Positions 29,265 to 38,365 of a DNA stretch of 64,000 nucleotides are shown here, piece by piece. The notes below the pieces were generated by a model. That model was not told the DNA's origin. It made no database searches and worked only from the letters and a program-made list of their open reading frames with translations. The position numbers and the translations under genes were made by a program. Position 1 is the stretch's first letter. The number at the start of each line of letters is the position of its first letter. The stretch lies in assembly GCF_002982315.1 (NCBI RefSeq), contig NZ_MWZD01000008.1, positions 1 to 64,000 of the forward strand, read 5' to 3'. The stretch is from Leucobacter massiliensis. Lineage in GTDB: Bacteria; Actinomycetota; Actinomycetes; Actinomycetales; Microbacteriaceae.

Positions 29265-29319
29265 CGGGCGGTTCCGTCGCCGTCCGGTCAGCGTCGCCGT
29301 CGCCGTCGCCGGTGCGGGA

Positions 29320-30564
29320 TCATCCTTCCGCGGCGGCCGCGGAGGTCACCGCGAGGCGGCCTCCCGCGAGCGAGAGCCTGATCGCGGTGCCCGCCGGGGC
29401 ATCCGCGGGATCGCGCAGCACCGCGCCCGGGGAGCCGTCTGCGGCGCGCAGCTGCGCGATCGCGTAGCCTCGCTCGAGCGTCGCCCGGGGAGAGAGCGCC
29501 GCCAGCCGGGCACGGCTCTCGGCAAGCGCCGCCGTGCGCTCCAGCACCGCCCGCTCGGCCAGTTCCGTGCCGCGGGCCACCCAGCGGACCAGCTCCTCCG
29601 CGCGCTCGTCGACGATGCGCTCCGGCATGGCGAGCGCCGGCCTCCCGCGCAGCTGCGCGATCCGATCCGTCTCGTGCGCGAGCAATTGTCCCAGCCGGCC
29701 GCTCATGCGGGCCCGCGCCTGATCGATGCCCGCGAGCTCCTCGCTCACGTCCGGCACGATCCGCTTCGCCGCGTCCGTCGGCGTGGAGGCACGCAGATCC
29801 GCGACCTCGTCGAGCAGCGGCCGGTCCGCCTCGTGCCCGATCGCGCTCACGAGCGGCGTGGTCGCGCTCGCCGCCGCCCGCACCACCCGCTCGTCGCTGA
29901 AGGGCAGCAGGTTCTGGAAGTCGCCGCCGCCGCGCGCCACGACGATCACCTCGACCTCGGGGTCCCGGTCGAGCGCCTCGATGCCGGCCGCCACCTCGCC
30001 CGCCGCGCGGTCGCCCTGCACCGCCGCGTAGTGCAGCTTGAAGCGCACCCCCGGCCAGCGCAGCGTCGCGTTGCGGATCACGTCCTTCTCCGCGTCGGAG
30101 TCGCGCCCCGTGACGAGCCCGATGAGCCCCGGCAGGAAGGGGAGCGGGCGCTTGCGAGAGGGATCGAAGAGGCCCTCCTGCTGCAGCTGGCGCCGCAGCC
30201 GTTCGAGGCGTTCGAGCAGCTCCCCGAGGCCCACGTGCGAGAGCTCGAAGACCTGCACGGTGAGCGTGCCGCCCTTCACCCAGAAGTTCGGCTTGACGAG
30301 CGCGACCACCCGGTCGCCCTGCGCGAAGTCGCTCGTGAGCCGCTGCGCCACGGAGCGCCACACCGTGAAGCTCACGGTCGCGTCCTGCCCGAGGTCCTTC
30401 AGCTTGCCGTAGACGTGCCCGCCGCGCAGCTGCCACTGGGTGATCTCGCCCTCGATCCAGACCTGGCCCAGGCGGTCGATCCACGCGGCGATCTTCTCGC
30501 TCATGAGGCCCACGGGCCAGGGGGTCTCGCGCGTCGCCGGGGTGGGGGATCCTGCCGCTGCCAT
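29320..30564 (-). CDS. xseA: Exonuclease VII large subunit
   Basis: This 414-residue catalytic subunit degrades single-stranded DNA together with XseB. The N-terminal OB-fold (about 14-115) opens with GLMSEKIAAWIDRLGQVWIE and includes GHVYGKLKD. The catalytic region holds ARGGGDFQNLLPFSDE, IGHEADRPLLDEVADLRAS and TPTDAAKRIVPD, in which the conserved His-Glu-x-Asp is intact. Length is normal for actinobacteria. A helical region (about 285-370) provides the XseB platform. It is leaderless (TAGGCT 6 bases before ATG), and a 160-base palindrome directly abuts its -10 box. Its usual partner xseB is not adjacent. Confidence 0.95.
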   Translation of the reverse strand: MAAAGSPTPATRETPWPVGLMSEKIAAWIDRLGQVWIEGEITQWQLRGGHVYGKLKDLGQDATVSFTVWRSVAQRLTSDFAQGDRVVALVKPNFWVKGGTLTVQVFELSHVGLGELLERLERLRRQLQQEGLFDPSRKRPLPFLPGLIGLVTGRDSDAEKDVIRNATLRWPGVRFKLHYAAVQGDRAAGEVAAGIEALDRDPEVEVIVVARGGGDFQNLLPFSDERVVRAAASATTPLVSAIGHEADRPLLDEVADLRASTPTDAAKRIVPDVSEELAGIDQARARMSGRLGQLLAHETDRIAQLRGRPALAMPERIVDERAEELVRWVARGTELAERAVLERTAALAESRARLAALSPRATLERGYAIAQLRAADGSPGAVLRDPADAPAGTAIRLSLAGGRLAVTSAAAAEG

Positions 30565-30570
30565 GCCCCC

Positions 30571-30576
30571 AGCCTA
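30571..30576 (-). promoter_or_regulatory. Leaderless promoter -10 of xseA
   Basis: On the minus strand TAGGCT lies 6 bases before the ATG at 30564. The base next to the box (30577) is the first base of the palindromic element, so the element supplies whatever serves as the -35 region. The mirror is 33943-33948. Confidence 0.6.
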
Positions 30577-30736
30577 AGAGGTCGCGCGGATAGGTGCGTC
30601 GTTGCGAGGATGTGCCGGGCTGGGCTCTGGCAAGGCGGAGGAGGAGGGCTTCACTGGTGGTGAAGACTCCGACGACAACGCAGCCAGAGCCCAGCCCGGG
30701 ACACCGCAGGAGACGCGACCTATCCGCGCGACCTCT
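30577..30736. repeat. 160-bp near-perfect palindromic element (MITE-like) between xseA and ispH
   Basis: Three nested stems share one centre near 30657: outer AGAGGTCGCGCGGATAGG (30577-30594 with 30719-30736, 18 bases perfect), middle CCGGGCTGGGCTCTGGC (30615-30631 with 30683-30699, 17 bases perfect) and inner CTTCAC/GTGAAG (30649-30654 with 30660-30665, loop TGGTG). The regions between pair only partly. Nothing in it codes for a transposase. The ends look like terminal inverted repeats, but no target duplication is obvious (flanks CCTA and AGGG). It may be a non-autonomous mobile element, an intergenic repeat or a long RNA hairpin. The mirror is 33783-33942. Confidence 0.75.
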
Positions 30737-30767
30737 AGGGCGGATCCGGCTCGCAGGCGGCCGCGGG

Positions 30768-30773
30768 TAGACT
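30768..30773 (+). promoter_or_regulatory. Leaderless promoter -10 of ispH
   Basis: TAGACT lies 7 bases before the ATG at 30781. The outer end of the palindromic element is 31 bases upstream, covering the -35 area. The mirror is 33746-33751. Confidence 0.6.
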
Positions 30774-30780
30774 GGCGGCC

Positions 30781-31878
30781 ATGGATACAGCGGAGCGGAT
30801 CCGGGAGCAGCGCTCCGTGGGCGCACCGGTCGTGAGCCTCGCGATGCCGCGCGTGCGACGCGAATCCGGCCGCCTCAAGGACGTGCCGGTGGCGGGCGAG
30901 AAGAAGGTGCTGCTCGCCGCGCCCCGCGGATACTGCGCCGGGGTCGACCGCGCCGTCGTCGCCGTGGAGCGCGCGCTGGAGCGCTACGGAGCGCCCGTCT
31001 ACGTCCGCAAGCAGATCGTCCACAACCTGCACGTGGTCCGCACCCTCGAGAAGATGGGCGCGACCTTCGTCGACGAGGTCGACGAGGTGCCCGAGGGCGC
31101 CCACGTGGTGTTCTCGGCGCACGGCGTTTCGCCCGCGGTGGTCGCGGAAGCGGCGGAGCGCGGCCTGCACGCCATCGACGCCACCTGCCCGCTCGTAACC
31201 AAGGTCCACCGCGAGGCGGTGCGCTTCGCCCGGCAGGACATGGAGATCCTCCTCATCGGCCATCGCGACCACGAGGAGGTCGAGGGCACCAGCGGCGAGG
31301 CGCCCGCGCACATCACCATCGTCGACTCGCCCGAGGAGGCGGACGTGGTGGAGGTGCGGGACCCCGAGCGGCTCGTGTGGCTCTCGCAGACCACGCTCTC
31401 CGTCGACGAGACCATGGAGACCGTGCGCCGCCTGCGCGCTCGCTTCCCCCGGCTCCAGGACCCGCCGAGCGACGACATCTGCTACGCGACCCAGAACCGG
31501 CAGGTGGCGGTCAAGCAGATCGCGCCTCAGGCGGATCTCGTGCTCGTGGTGGGATCCGCGAACTCTTCGAACTCGGTGCGGCTCGTGGAGGTCGCGCTTG
31601 AATACGGGGCGAAGGCCGCCCACCGGGTCGACTTCGCGAGCGAGGTGCGGCAGGAGTGGCTCGACGGGGTGCGCACCGTCGGCGTGACGAGCGGCGCCTC
31701 GGTGCCCGAGGTGCTCGTGCAGGAGCTGCTCGACGATCTGGCCGACGCGGGCTACGTCGAGGTGCAGGCCGCGGTCACCGCCGAGGAGGACCTGGTGTTC
31801 TCGCTGCCCAAGGAGCTGCGACGCGAGGCGGGCGGGGCGATGGACGCCCGCGCGCGGGGCGGGCGCGTGCGGGCCTGA
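30781..31878 (+). CDS. ispH: 4-hydroxy-3-methylbut-2-enyl diphosphate reductase
   Basis: This is a 365-residue iron-sulfur enzyme of the last MEP-pathway step, making IPP and DMAPP for isoprenoids. The three cluster cysteines are in PRGYCAGV (Cys52), DATCPLV and [11 protein letters not shown]. The proton-transfer and phosphate-binding motifs [18 protein letters not shown] and [10 protein letters not shown] are all present. An N-terminal extension of about 40 residues precedes the core, and a short basic tail follows it. It is leaderless and divergent from xseA. The MEP route is the only isoprenoid route in most actinobacteria, so the gene is likely essential. Confidence 0.96.
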   Translation: MDTAERIREQRSVGAPVVSLAMPRVRRESGRLKDVPVAGEKKVLLAAPRGYCAGVDRAVVAVERALERYGAPVYVRKQIVHNLHVVRTLEKMGATFVDEVDEVPEGAHVVFSAHGVSPAVVAEAAERGLHAIDATCPLVTKVHREAVRFARQDMEILLIGHRDHEEVEGTSGEAPAHITIVDSPEEADVVEVRDPERLVWLSQTTLSVDETMETVRRLRARFPRLQDPPSDDICYATQNRQVAVKQIAPQADLVLVVGSANSSNSVRLVEVALEYGAKAAHRVDFASEVRQEWLDGVRTVGVTSGASVPEVLVQELLDDLADAGYVEVQAAVTAEEDLVFSLPKELRREAGGAMDARARGGRVRA

Positions 31879-31882
31879 GCCC

Positions 31883-31916
31883 GGGACGGCGTCCCGTGAG
31901 CCGGGCCCCGCGGCTC
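31883..31916. terminator. Two short stems after ispH
   Basis: GGGAC/GTCCC (31883-31887 with 31891-31895) and GAGCCG/CGGCTC (31898-31903 with 31911-31916) stand in the 63-base gap between the convergent ispH and the DUF6264-like gene. The mirror is 32603-32636. Confidence 0.45.
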
Positions 31917-31941
31917 GGCGTCCCGGATCCGAGGCCGGGAA

Positions 31942-32259
31942 CTACTCCATTCCGCCGCTCTGCAGGTACTGCATCATGCGGTCGAGCGAGCCGGAGGGGT
32001 CGCTCTCGAGCTGCTGCATGATCTCCGGGGTGCCGGCCAGCGCGATCATCGGAATGACGAGCGCGAGCACCACGGCGATGCCGCCCGCCGCGAGCGGCAC
32101 CCAGAAGGCGAGCTTGCGGGCGCGCATGCGCTGAATCGACCAGAGCAGGGTGATCGCGAAGAGCAGCAGGATCGCGAGGCCGCTCACCACGCCGAGCGTG
32201 CCCACCCACGGTGCGACCTCGGGCGAGTCGATGCCGATCATGTTCGCGGTGAGGCGCAG
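31942..32259 (-). pseudogene. 5'-truncated DUF6264-like membrane protein gene, cut at the palindrome axis
   Basis: Only the last 105 codons are present. The frame is open straight through the axis, and the first available ATG (32241) is preceded by in-frame codons reading LRLTAN with no ribosome site, so that Met is internal. Two membrane helices (about 22-44 and 52-76 counted from the axis) and the pattern WSIQRMRARKLAFWVPLAAGG, given here as the span between the helices, resemble the C-terminal half of DUF6264 proteins, which occur near ispH in Microbacteriaceae. The N-terminal P-rich part and first helix are missing because the sequence turns back on itself. The family name is moderately sure; the truncation is seen directly. 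Confidence 0.65.
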
Positions 32260-32577
32260 CTGCGCCTCACCGCGAACATGATCGGCATCGACTCGCCCGA
32301 GGTCGCACCGTGGGTGGGCACGCTCGGCGTGGTGAGCGGCCTCGCGATCCTGCTGCTCTTCGCGATCACCCTGCTCTGGTCGATTCAGCGCATGCGCGCC
32401 CGCAAGCTCGCCTTCTGGGTGCCGCTCGCGGCGGGCGGCATCGCCGTGGTGCTCGCGCTCGTCATTCCGATGATCGCGCTGGCCGGCACCCCGGAGATCA
32501 TGCAGCAGCTCGAGAGCGACCCCTCCGGCTCGCTCGACCGCATGATGCAGTACCTGCAGAGCGGCGGAATGGAGTAG
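32260..32577 (+). pseudogene. Mirror copy of the axis-truncated DUF6264-like gene
   Basis: The same 105 codons on the plus strand face the left copy head to head at the axis. The two broken 5' ends are joined to each other, so neither copy keeps a promoter or true start. The internal ATG is at 32278. Confidence 0.65.
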
Positions 32578-32640
32578 TTCCCGGCCTCGGATCCGGGACG
32601 CCGAGCCGCGGGGCCCGGCTCACGGGACGCCGTCCCGGGC

Positions 32641-33738
32641 TCAGGCCCGCACGCGCCCGCCCCGCGCGCGGGCGTCCATCGCCCCGCCCGCCTCGCGTCG
32701 CAGCTCCTTGGGCAGCGAGAACACCAGGTCCTCCTCGGCGGTGACCGCGGCCTGCACCTCGACGTAGCCCGCGTCGGCCAGATCGTCGAGCAGCTCCTGC
32801 ACGAGCACCTCGGGCACCGAGGCGCCGCTCGTCACGCCGACGGTGCGCACCCCGTCGAGCCACTCCTGCCGCACCTCGCTCGCGAAGTCGACCCGGTGGG
32901 CGGCCTTCGCCCCGTATTCAAGCGCGACCTCCACGAGCCGCACCGAGTTCGAAGAGTTCGCGGATCCCACCACGAGCACGAGATCCGCCTGAGGCGCGAT
33001 CTGCTTGACCGCCACCTGCCGGTTCTGGGTCGCGTAGCAGATGTCGTCGCTCGGCGGGTCCTGGAGCCGGGGGAAGCGAGCGCGCAGGCGGCGCACGGTC
33101 TCCATGGTCTCGTCGACGGAGAGCGTGGTCTGCGAGAGCCACACGAGCCGCTCGGGGTCCCGCACCTCCACCACGTCCGCCTCCTCGGGCGAGTCGACGA
33201 TGGTGATGTGCGCGGGCGCCTCGCCGCTGGTGCCCTCGACCTCCTCGTGGTCGCGATGGCCGATGAGGAGGATCTCCATGTCCTGCCGGGCGAAGCGCAC
33301 CGCCTCGCGGTGGACCTTGGTTACGAGCGGGCAGGTGGCGTCGATGGCGTGCAGGCCGCGCTCCGCCGCTTCCGCGACCACCGCGGGCGAAACGCCGTGC
33401 GCCGAGAACACCACGTGGGCGCCCTCGGGCACCTCGTCGACCTCGTCGACGAAGGTCGCGCCCATCTTCTCGAGGGTGCGGACCACGTGCAGGTTGTGGA
33501 CGATCTGCTTGCGGACGTAGACGGGCGCTCCGTAGCGCTCCAGCGCGCGCTCCACGGCGACGACGGCGCGGTCGACCCCGGCGCAGTATCCGCGGGGCGC
33601 GGCGAGCAGCACCTTCTTCTCGCCCGCCACCGGCACGTCCTTGAGGCGGCCGGATTCGCGTCGCACGCGCGGCATCGCGAGGCTCACGACCGGTGCGCCC
33701 ACGGAGCGCTGCTCCCGGATCCGCTCCGCTGTATCCAT
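32641..33738 (-). CDS. ispH: IspH, mirror copy
   Basis: This is identical to the 365-residue reductase at 30781-31878 (MEP pathway, cluster Cys52 and two further conserved cysteines). It starts at 33738 behind the mirrored TAGACT box. A true second copy of this normally single-copy gene would be unusual. Confidence 0.9.
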   Translation of the reverse strand: MDTAERIREQRSVGAPVVSLAMPRVRRESGRLKDVPVAGEKKVLLAAPRGYCAGVDRAVVAVERALERYGAPVYVRKQIVHNLHVVRTLEKMGATFVDEVDEVPEGAHVVFSAHGVSPAVVAEAAERGLHAIDATCPLVTKVHREAVRFARQDMEILLIGHRDHEEVEGTSGEAPAHITIVDSPEEADVVEVRDPERLVWLSQTTLSVDETMETVRRLRARFPRLQDPPSDDICYATQNRQVAVKQIAPQADLVLVVGSANSSNSVRLVEVALEYGAKAAHRVDFASEVRQEWLDGVRTVGVTSGASVPEVLVQELLDDLADAGYVEVQAAVTAEEDLVFSLPKELRREAGGAMDARARGGRVRA

Positions 33739-33782
33739 GGCCGCCAGTCTACCCGCGGCCGCCTGCGAGCCGGATCCGCCCT

Positions 33783-33942
33783 AGAGGTCGCGCGGATAGG
33801 TCGCGTCTCCTGCGGTGTCCCGGGCTGGGCTCTGGCTGCGTTGTCGTCGGAGTCTTCACCACCAGTGAAGCCCTCCTCCTCCGCCTTGCCAGAGCCCAGC
33901 CCGGCACATCCTCGCAACGACGCACCTATCCGCGCGACCTCT
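33783..33942. repeat. Mirror copy of the 160-bp palindromic element
   Basis: The same three nested stems occur as at 30577-30736. Because the element is itself nearly palindromic, it reads almost the same in both arms. Confidence 0.75.
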
Positions 33943-33954
33943 TAGGCTGGGGGC

Positions 33955-35199
33955 ATGGCAGCGGCAGGATCCCCCACCCCGGCGACGCGCGAGACCCCCT
34001 GGCCCGTGGGCCTCATGAGCGAGAAGATCGCCGCGTGGATCGACCGCCTGGGCCAGGTCTGGATCGAGGGCGAGATCACCCAGTGGCAGCTGCGCGGCGG
34101 GCACGTCTACGGCAAGCTGAAGGACCTCGGGCAGGACGCGACCGTGAGCTTCACGGTGTGGCGCTCCGTGGCGCAGCGGCTCACGAGCGACTTCGCGCAG
34201 GGCGACCGGGTGGTCGCGCTCGTCAAGCCGAACTTCTGGGTGAAGGGCGGCACGCTCACCGTGCAGGTCTTCGAGCTCTCGCACGTGGGCCTCGGGGAGC
34301 TGCTCGAACGCCTCGAACGGCTGCGGCGCCAGCTGCAGCAGGAGGGCCTCTTCGATCCCTCTCGCAAGCGCCCGCTCCCCTTCCTGCCGGGGCTCATCGG
34401 GCTCGTCACGGGGCGCGACTCCGACGCGGAGAAGGACGTGATCCGCAACGCGACGCTGCGCTGGCCGGGGGTGCGCTTCAAGCTGCACTACGCGGCGGTG
34501 CAGGGCGACCGCGCGGCGGGCGAGGTGGCGGCCGGCATCGAGGCGCTCGACCGGGACCCCGAGGTCGAGGTGATCGTCGTGGCGCGCGGCGGCGGCGACT
34601 TCCAGAACCTGCTGCCCTTCAGCGACGAGCGGGTGGTGCGGGCGGCGGCGAGCGCGACCACGCCGCTCGTGAGCGCGATCGGGCACGAGGCGGACCGGCC
34701 GCTGCTCGACGAGGTCGCGGATCTGCGTGCCTCCACGCCGACGGACGCGGCGAAGCGGATCGTGCCGGACGTGAGCGAGGAGCTCGCGGGCATCGATCAG
34801 GCGCGGGCCCGCATGAGCGGCCGGCTGGGACAATTGCTCGCGCACGAGACGGATCGGATCGCGCAGCTGCGCGGGAGGCCGGCGCTCGCCATGCCGGAGC
34901 GCATCGTCGACGAGCGCGCGGAGGAGCTGGTCCGCTGGGTGGCCCGCGGCACGGAACTGGCCGAGCGGGCGGTGCTGGAGCGCACGGCGGCGCTTGCCGA
35001 GAGCCGTGCCCGGCTGGCGGCGCTCTCTCCCCGGGCGACGCTCGAGCGAGGCTACGCGATCGCGCAGCTGCGCGCCGCAGACGGCTCCCCGGGCGCGGTG
35101 CTGCGCGATCCCGCGGATGCCCCGGCGGGCACCGCGATCAGGCTCTCGCTCGCGGGAGGCCGCCTCGCGGTGACCTCCGCGGCCGCCGCGGAAGGATGA
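33955..35199 (+). CDS. xseA: Exonuclease VII large subunit, mirror copy
   Basis: This is the same 414-residue protein as at 29320-30564, with ARGGG and GHEAD motifs intact. The leaderless TAGGCT box is at 33943-33948. Confidence 0.9.
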   Translation: MAAAGSPTPATRETPWPVGLMSEKIAAWIDRLGQVWIEGEITQWQLRGGHVYGKLKDLGQDATVSFTVWRSVAQRLTSDFAQGDRVVALVKPNFWVKGGTLTVQVFELSHVGLGELLERLERLRRQLQQEGLFDPSRKRPLPFLPGLIGLVTGRDSDAEKDVIRNATLRWPGVRFKLHYAAVQGDRAAGEVAAGIEALDRDPEVEVIVVARGGGDFQNLLPFSDERVVRAAASATTPLVSAIGHEADRPLLDEVADLRASTPTDAAKRIVPDVSEELAGIDQARARMSGRLGQLLAHETDRIAQLRGRPALAMPERIVDERAEELVRWVARGTELAERAVLERTAALAESRARLAALSPRATLERGYAIAQLRAADGSPGAVLRDPADAPAGTAIRLSLAGGRLAVTSAAAAEG

Positions 35200-35270
35200 T
35201 CCCGCACCGGCGACGGCGACGGCGACGCTGACCGGACGGCGACGGAACCGCCCGTGCAATACTGCATGTC

Positions 35271-35795
35271 ATGGCGAAAGCACGCATCCCCGGCGACGAC
35301 GACTCGGCGCGGCCGCATCCGGAGGCGCCCGAGCAGCCGTGGGTGCTCGATGAGATCGACGAGCAGCTGATCCTGCTGCTCGAACGCGACGGCCGAATGA
35401 GCTACGCGGATCTCGGGACCGAGGTCGGCCTGACCCCGGGCGGCGCCCGGGCGCGTGTGAAGCGGCTGCAGGAGCGCGGTGTGGTGCGCGTCATCGGCGT
35501 GACGAGCCCGCGGGCGGTGGGCCTGCAGAGCATCGCGAGCCTGCAGATCGAGGTGAGCGGCGACATCGACGCGGTGGCGGATCGGATCGCGGCGTTCGAC
35601 GGCGTGCGCTACGTGGTGCTCGGCTCCGGTCGCTTCAGCATCCTCGTGGAGGCCTACGCGACCTCCCCCTCCGGACTGTTCTCGCTGATCAACCGCCAGA
35701 TCCGGGAGATCCCCGGGGTCGCCAGCATCGAGACCTTCCTCTACGACTCGGTGCACACCCACCGGCCGATCTTCCCGCTCGGCACCGGCCGGTAG
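35271..35795 (+). CDS. AsnC/Lrp regulator, mirror copy
   Basis: This 174-residue protein is identical to that at 28724-29248: helix-turn-helix then RAM domain. The TGCA-ATAC-TGCA site is at 35255-35266. Confidence 0.85.
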   Translation: MAKARIPGDDDSARPHPEAPEQPWVLDEIDEQLILLLERDGRMSYADLGTEVGLTPGGARARVKRLQERGVVRVIGVTSPRAVGLQSIASLQIEVSGDIDAVADRIAAFDGVRYVVLGSGRFSILVEAYATSPSGLFSLINRQIREIPGVASIETFLYDSVHTHRPIFPLGTGR

Positions 35796-35913
35796 CGCGC
35801 CGCCGCCCGGAGACGGGCCGGAGCGGCCGGCGCCGGGGAGCCACGCGCGCGCACGCGACCCCGCCCGCCGGGTCACCGGGCGGACGGGGCGAGCGGGCGC
35901 CGGGCGCGTCCTG

Positions 35914-37053
35914 CTAGGGCTTCCCCGGCTCGCCCGAGTCCATGAGCCTGCCGAGTGCGTGCGCCAGATCGGCCGAGTGCGCGATCGTCTCACGCTGCCA
36001 GGGGCTCAGCTCGCGGGTCGGCGACTGGCCCACCGAGACGTTGAAGGGGTCCTCGACGCCGGTGCGCACGCCGCTCAGGGACTCCAGTACGGCGAGTCCG
36101 CAGAACGGGACGTGCACGGCGGAGTACCCGCCCTCGTGCGAGAAGACGATCCGGCCCTCGCACACCTCGTCGGCGATGGCGAGGAGCCGGTCGGCGATCC
36201 CCCGGAAGCCGTCCGAGGTCACGCTCATGCGGCCGAGCGGATCGAAGGCGGAGGGGTCGAAGCCGCTCGAGACGAGGATCAGCTCCGGCTGGAAGGCGCG
36301 GATCGCGGGTCCCGCGACCTCCTCGACCACAGAGCAGTAGGCGCCGTCCCCGGAGCCCGCGGGCAGCGGCACATTGATGTTGGTGCCGGCACCGGCGCCG
36401 GCGCCGCGCTCGTCCGCCATGCCGAGGTCGACGGGGAAGAGCCGGTCCTGATGCACGGAGATGGTGAGCACATCGGGATCCTCCCAGTAGATCTTCTGGG
36501 CGCCGTTGCCGTGGTGCACGTCGTAGTCGAAGATCGCGACGCGCCGGAGCTTGCCCGCCGCGCGGAGCGCCTCGATCGCCACCGGCACATTGGCGAAGAG
36601 GCAGTAGCCGCGCCCCTGGTCCGGTTCGGCGTGGTGGCCGGGCGGGCGCACGAGCGCGTAGGCGTTGTCGACCACCCCGTCCATGACCGCTTCCGCGGCG
36701 GCCAGCGTCCCTCCCGCGGCGAGCCGGGCGAGGTCGTAGCCGCCGCGGCCGAAGGGGGAGAAACCGTCCCCGGCGTCGCCTCCGGTCGCCGACTGCTCAC
36801 GAATGCGCTCCACGTGGCCGGCGGTGTGCACGCGCAGCAGGTCCTCCGCCTCGACGTGCCGGGCGGGGATGCGCACGAGCCGGTCCAGCAGCCCGGAGAC
36901 CTCGACGAGCCCGGCGAAGCGCGCCTTCGACTCGGGGCTCTCGAAGTTGTGGTAGGGCTGCACGTAGCCGCCGGAGGGATAGATCCCTGCGTGCGTTCCC
37001 GTGTCGTGCCATGCGTACTGCTCGTGCCAGACGTAGCCGGTCTTGCGCTCCAT
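35914..37053 (-). CDS. Class II deacetylase-like amidohydrolase, mirror copy
   Basis: This 379-residue zinc enzyme is identical to that at 27466-28605, with the His140-His141 pair and Asp178/His180/Asp266 ligands. It starts at 37053. Confidence 0.88.
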   Translation of the reverse strand: MERKTGYVWHEQYAWHDTGTHAGIYPSGGYVQPYHNFESPESKARFAGLVEVSGLLDRLVRIPARHVEAEDLLRVHTAGHVERIREQSATGGDAGDGFSPFGRGGYDLARLAAGGTLAAAEAVMDGVVDNAYALVRPPGHHAEPDQGRGYCLFANVPVAIEALRAAGKLRRVAIFDYDVHHGNGAQKIYWEDPDVLTISVHQDRLFPVDLGMADERGAGAGAGTNINVPLPAGSGDGAYCSVVEEVAGPAIRAFQPELILVSSGFDPSAFDPLGRMSVTSDGFRGIADRLLAIADEVCEGRIVFSHEGGYSAVHVPFCGLAVLESLSGVRTGVEDPFNVSVGQSPTRELSPWQRETIAHSADLAHALGRLMDSGEPGKP

Positions 37054-37306
37054 TGCGGTTTCCTTCCGTGTCGCGGGGATCGCGCCTGCCGTGTCTCGTG
37101 ACCGTCCCCGGCACGGAACACCATAGCGTCGAGAATTCGCGAATAACAACAAATACGTGAAATCAATTGTCGAAACATTAATGAAATAAAAAGTCTGTTG
37201 ACTATAGAGCGCCCTCGTGGTCTTATGGGTGACGCAGAGGGCCAGTGGGGGCCGCTCAGCACCGCTCTCGCCTCAGCGCCGGAGCCACGGACGAAGGAGT
37301 CACATC

Positions 37307-38293
37307 ATGAAACGCACCCGACGCATCTCCGCCGGCATCGCCGTCGCAGCCGCCGCGGCACTCGCACTGAGCGCCTGCGGCTCCGACGGCGGATCGGGAT
37401 CCGGCTCGGACGGCGGCGAGCCCAAGGGCGCCGTCGCCATGAGCTTCGCGGGTCTCGACATCCAGATCTGGAACGACATGCTGCCGTTCATGGAGACCAT
37501 CGTCACCGAGGCCGGATACGAGTTCGTGACCGACGACCCGAAGTGGAACGCGCAGACGCAGGTGCAGGACTGGGAGTCCTGGATCGTGCGCGGCGACATC
37601 AAGGCGATCATGGGCTACCCCGTGCAGTCGGACGCCATGGTCGCGGTCACCCAGCAGGCGAACGACGCGGGGATCCCCGTCCTCGGCTACGGCAGCAGCT
37701 GGGACGGCGTGCAGGCGGCCGTCGCCCTCGACCACGAGGCCGACGGCAAGCTCGCCGGCGAGAAGGCGGCCGAGTGGATCGAGGAGAACTACGGCGACGA
37801 GCAGGTCGACGTCGCCTTCCTCGGCTGGCCCGACACCGACCTCGGACGGCTGCGCGGCAAGGGCATGCTCGACGCGCTGAAGGCCGCGGATCTGAACCTC
37901 GACATCACCGAGCACAAGACCCTCAGCCTCGACGACGGCTACGCGGCCGTGCAGAATCAGCTCAACGCCGTGCCGGACACGAAGGTGTGGCTGGCGATCG
38001 CCAACGATCCCGCCCTCGGCGCCTACCAGGCGCTGACCGACTCGGGGGTGTCACCCACGGACGAGAGCATGCTGCTGCTCAACCTCGACGCCACCGACGC
38101 CGAGCTCGAGATCATCATGGAGCCCGGATCCTTCTGGCGCTATGCCTACATCGCCCCCGCCCGGGAGCTGGCCGAGGCCAACGCCCGCATGCTGGTCGCC
38201 GCCGCCGAGGGCGAGCCCGTCGAGGACACCACGGTGCCGGTCACCGAGGTGACGAGCGAGAACGCCGAGCAGTTCCTCCTCGCGAACCAGTGA
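37307..38293 (+). CDS. Rbs-type binding lipoprotein, mirror copy
   Basis: This 328-residue lipoprotein (lipobox Cys24) is identical to that at 26226-27212. ATG at 37307 follows AAGGAG. Confidence 0.85.
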   Translation: MKRTRRISAGIAVAAAAALALSACGSDGGSGSGSDGGEPKGAVAMSFAGLDIQIWNDMLPFMETIVTEAGYEFVTDDPKWNAQTQVQDWESWIVRGDIKAIMGYPVQSDAMVAVTQQANDAGIPVLGYGSSWDGVQAAVALDHEADGKLAGEKAAEWIEENYGDEQVDVAFLGWPDTDLGRLRGKGMLDALKAADLNLDITEHKTLSLDDGYAAVQNQLNAVPDTKVWLAIANDPALGAYQALTDSGVSPTDESMLLLNLDATDAELEIIMEPGSFWRYAYIAPARELAEANARMLVAAAEGEPVEDTTVPVTEVTSENAEQFLLANQ

Positions 38294-38365
38294 CCCCGCG
38301 GGGCGCTCCGCCGCGGAGCGCCCCGCCGCCAGACCCGAGCCGCTCACCGCCGAGAGGATCCCCCC

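Noticed and set aside
30577-30736. Intact insertion sequence
   Set aside because: It is too short and has no transposase frame. The nested stems suit a non-autonomous element or RNA hairpin.
32240-32280. Hairpin telomere or telomere-resolvase site of a linear replicon
   Set aside because: Such junctions lie at non-coding ends near a protelomerase gene. Here the axis is inside a conserved gene among housekeeping genes, and no protelomerase is present. It is kept only as a remote alternative.
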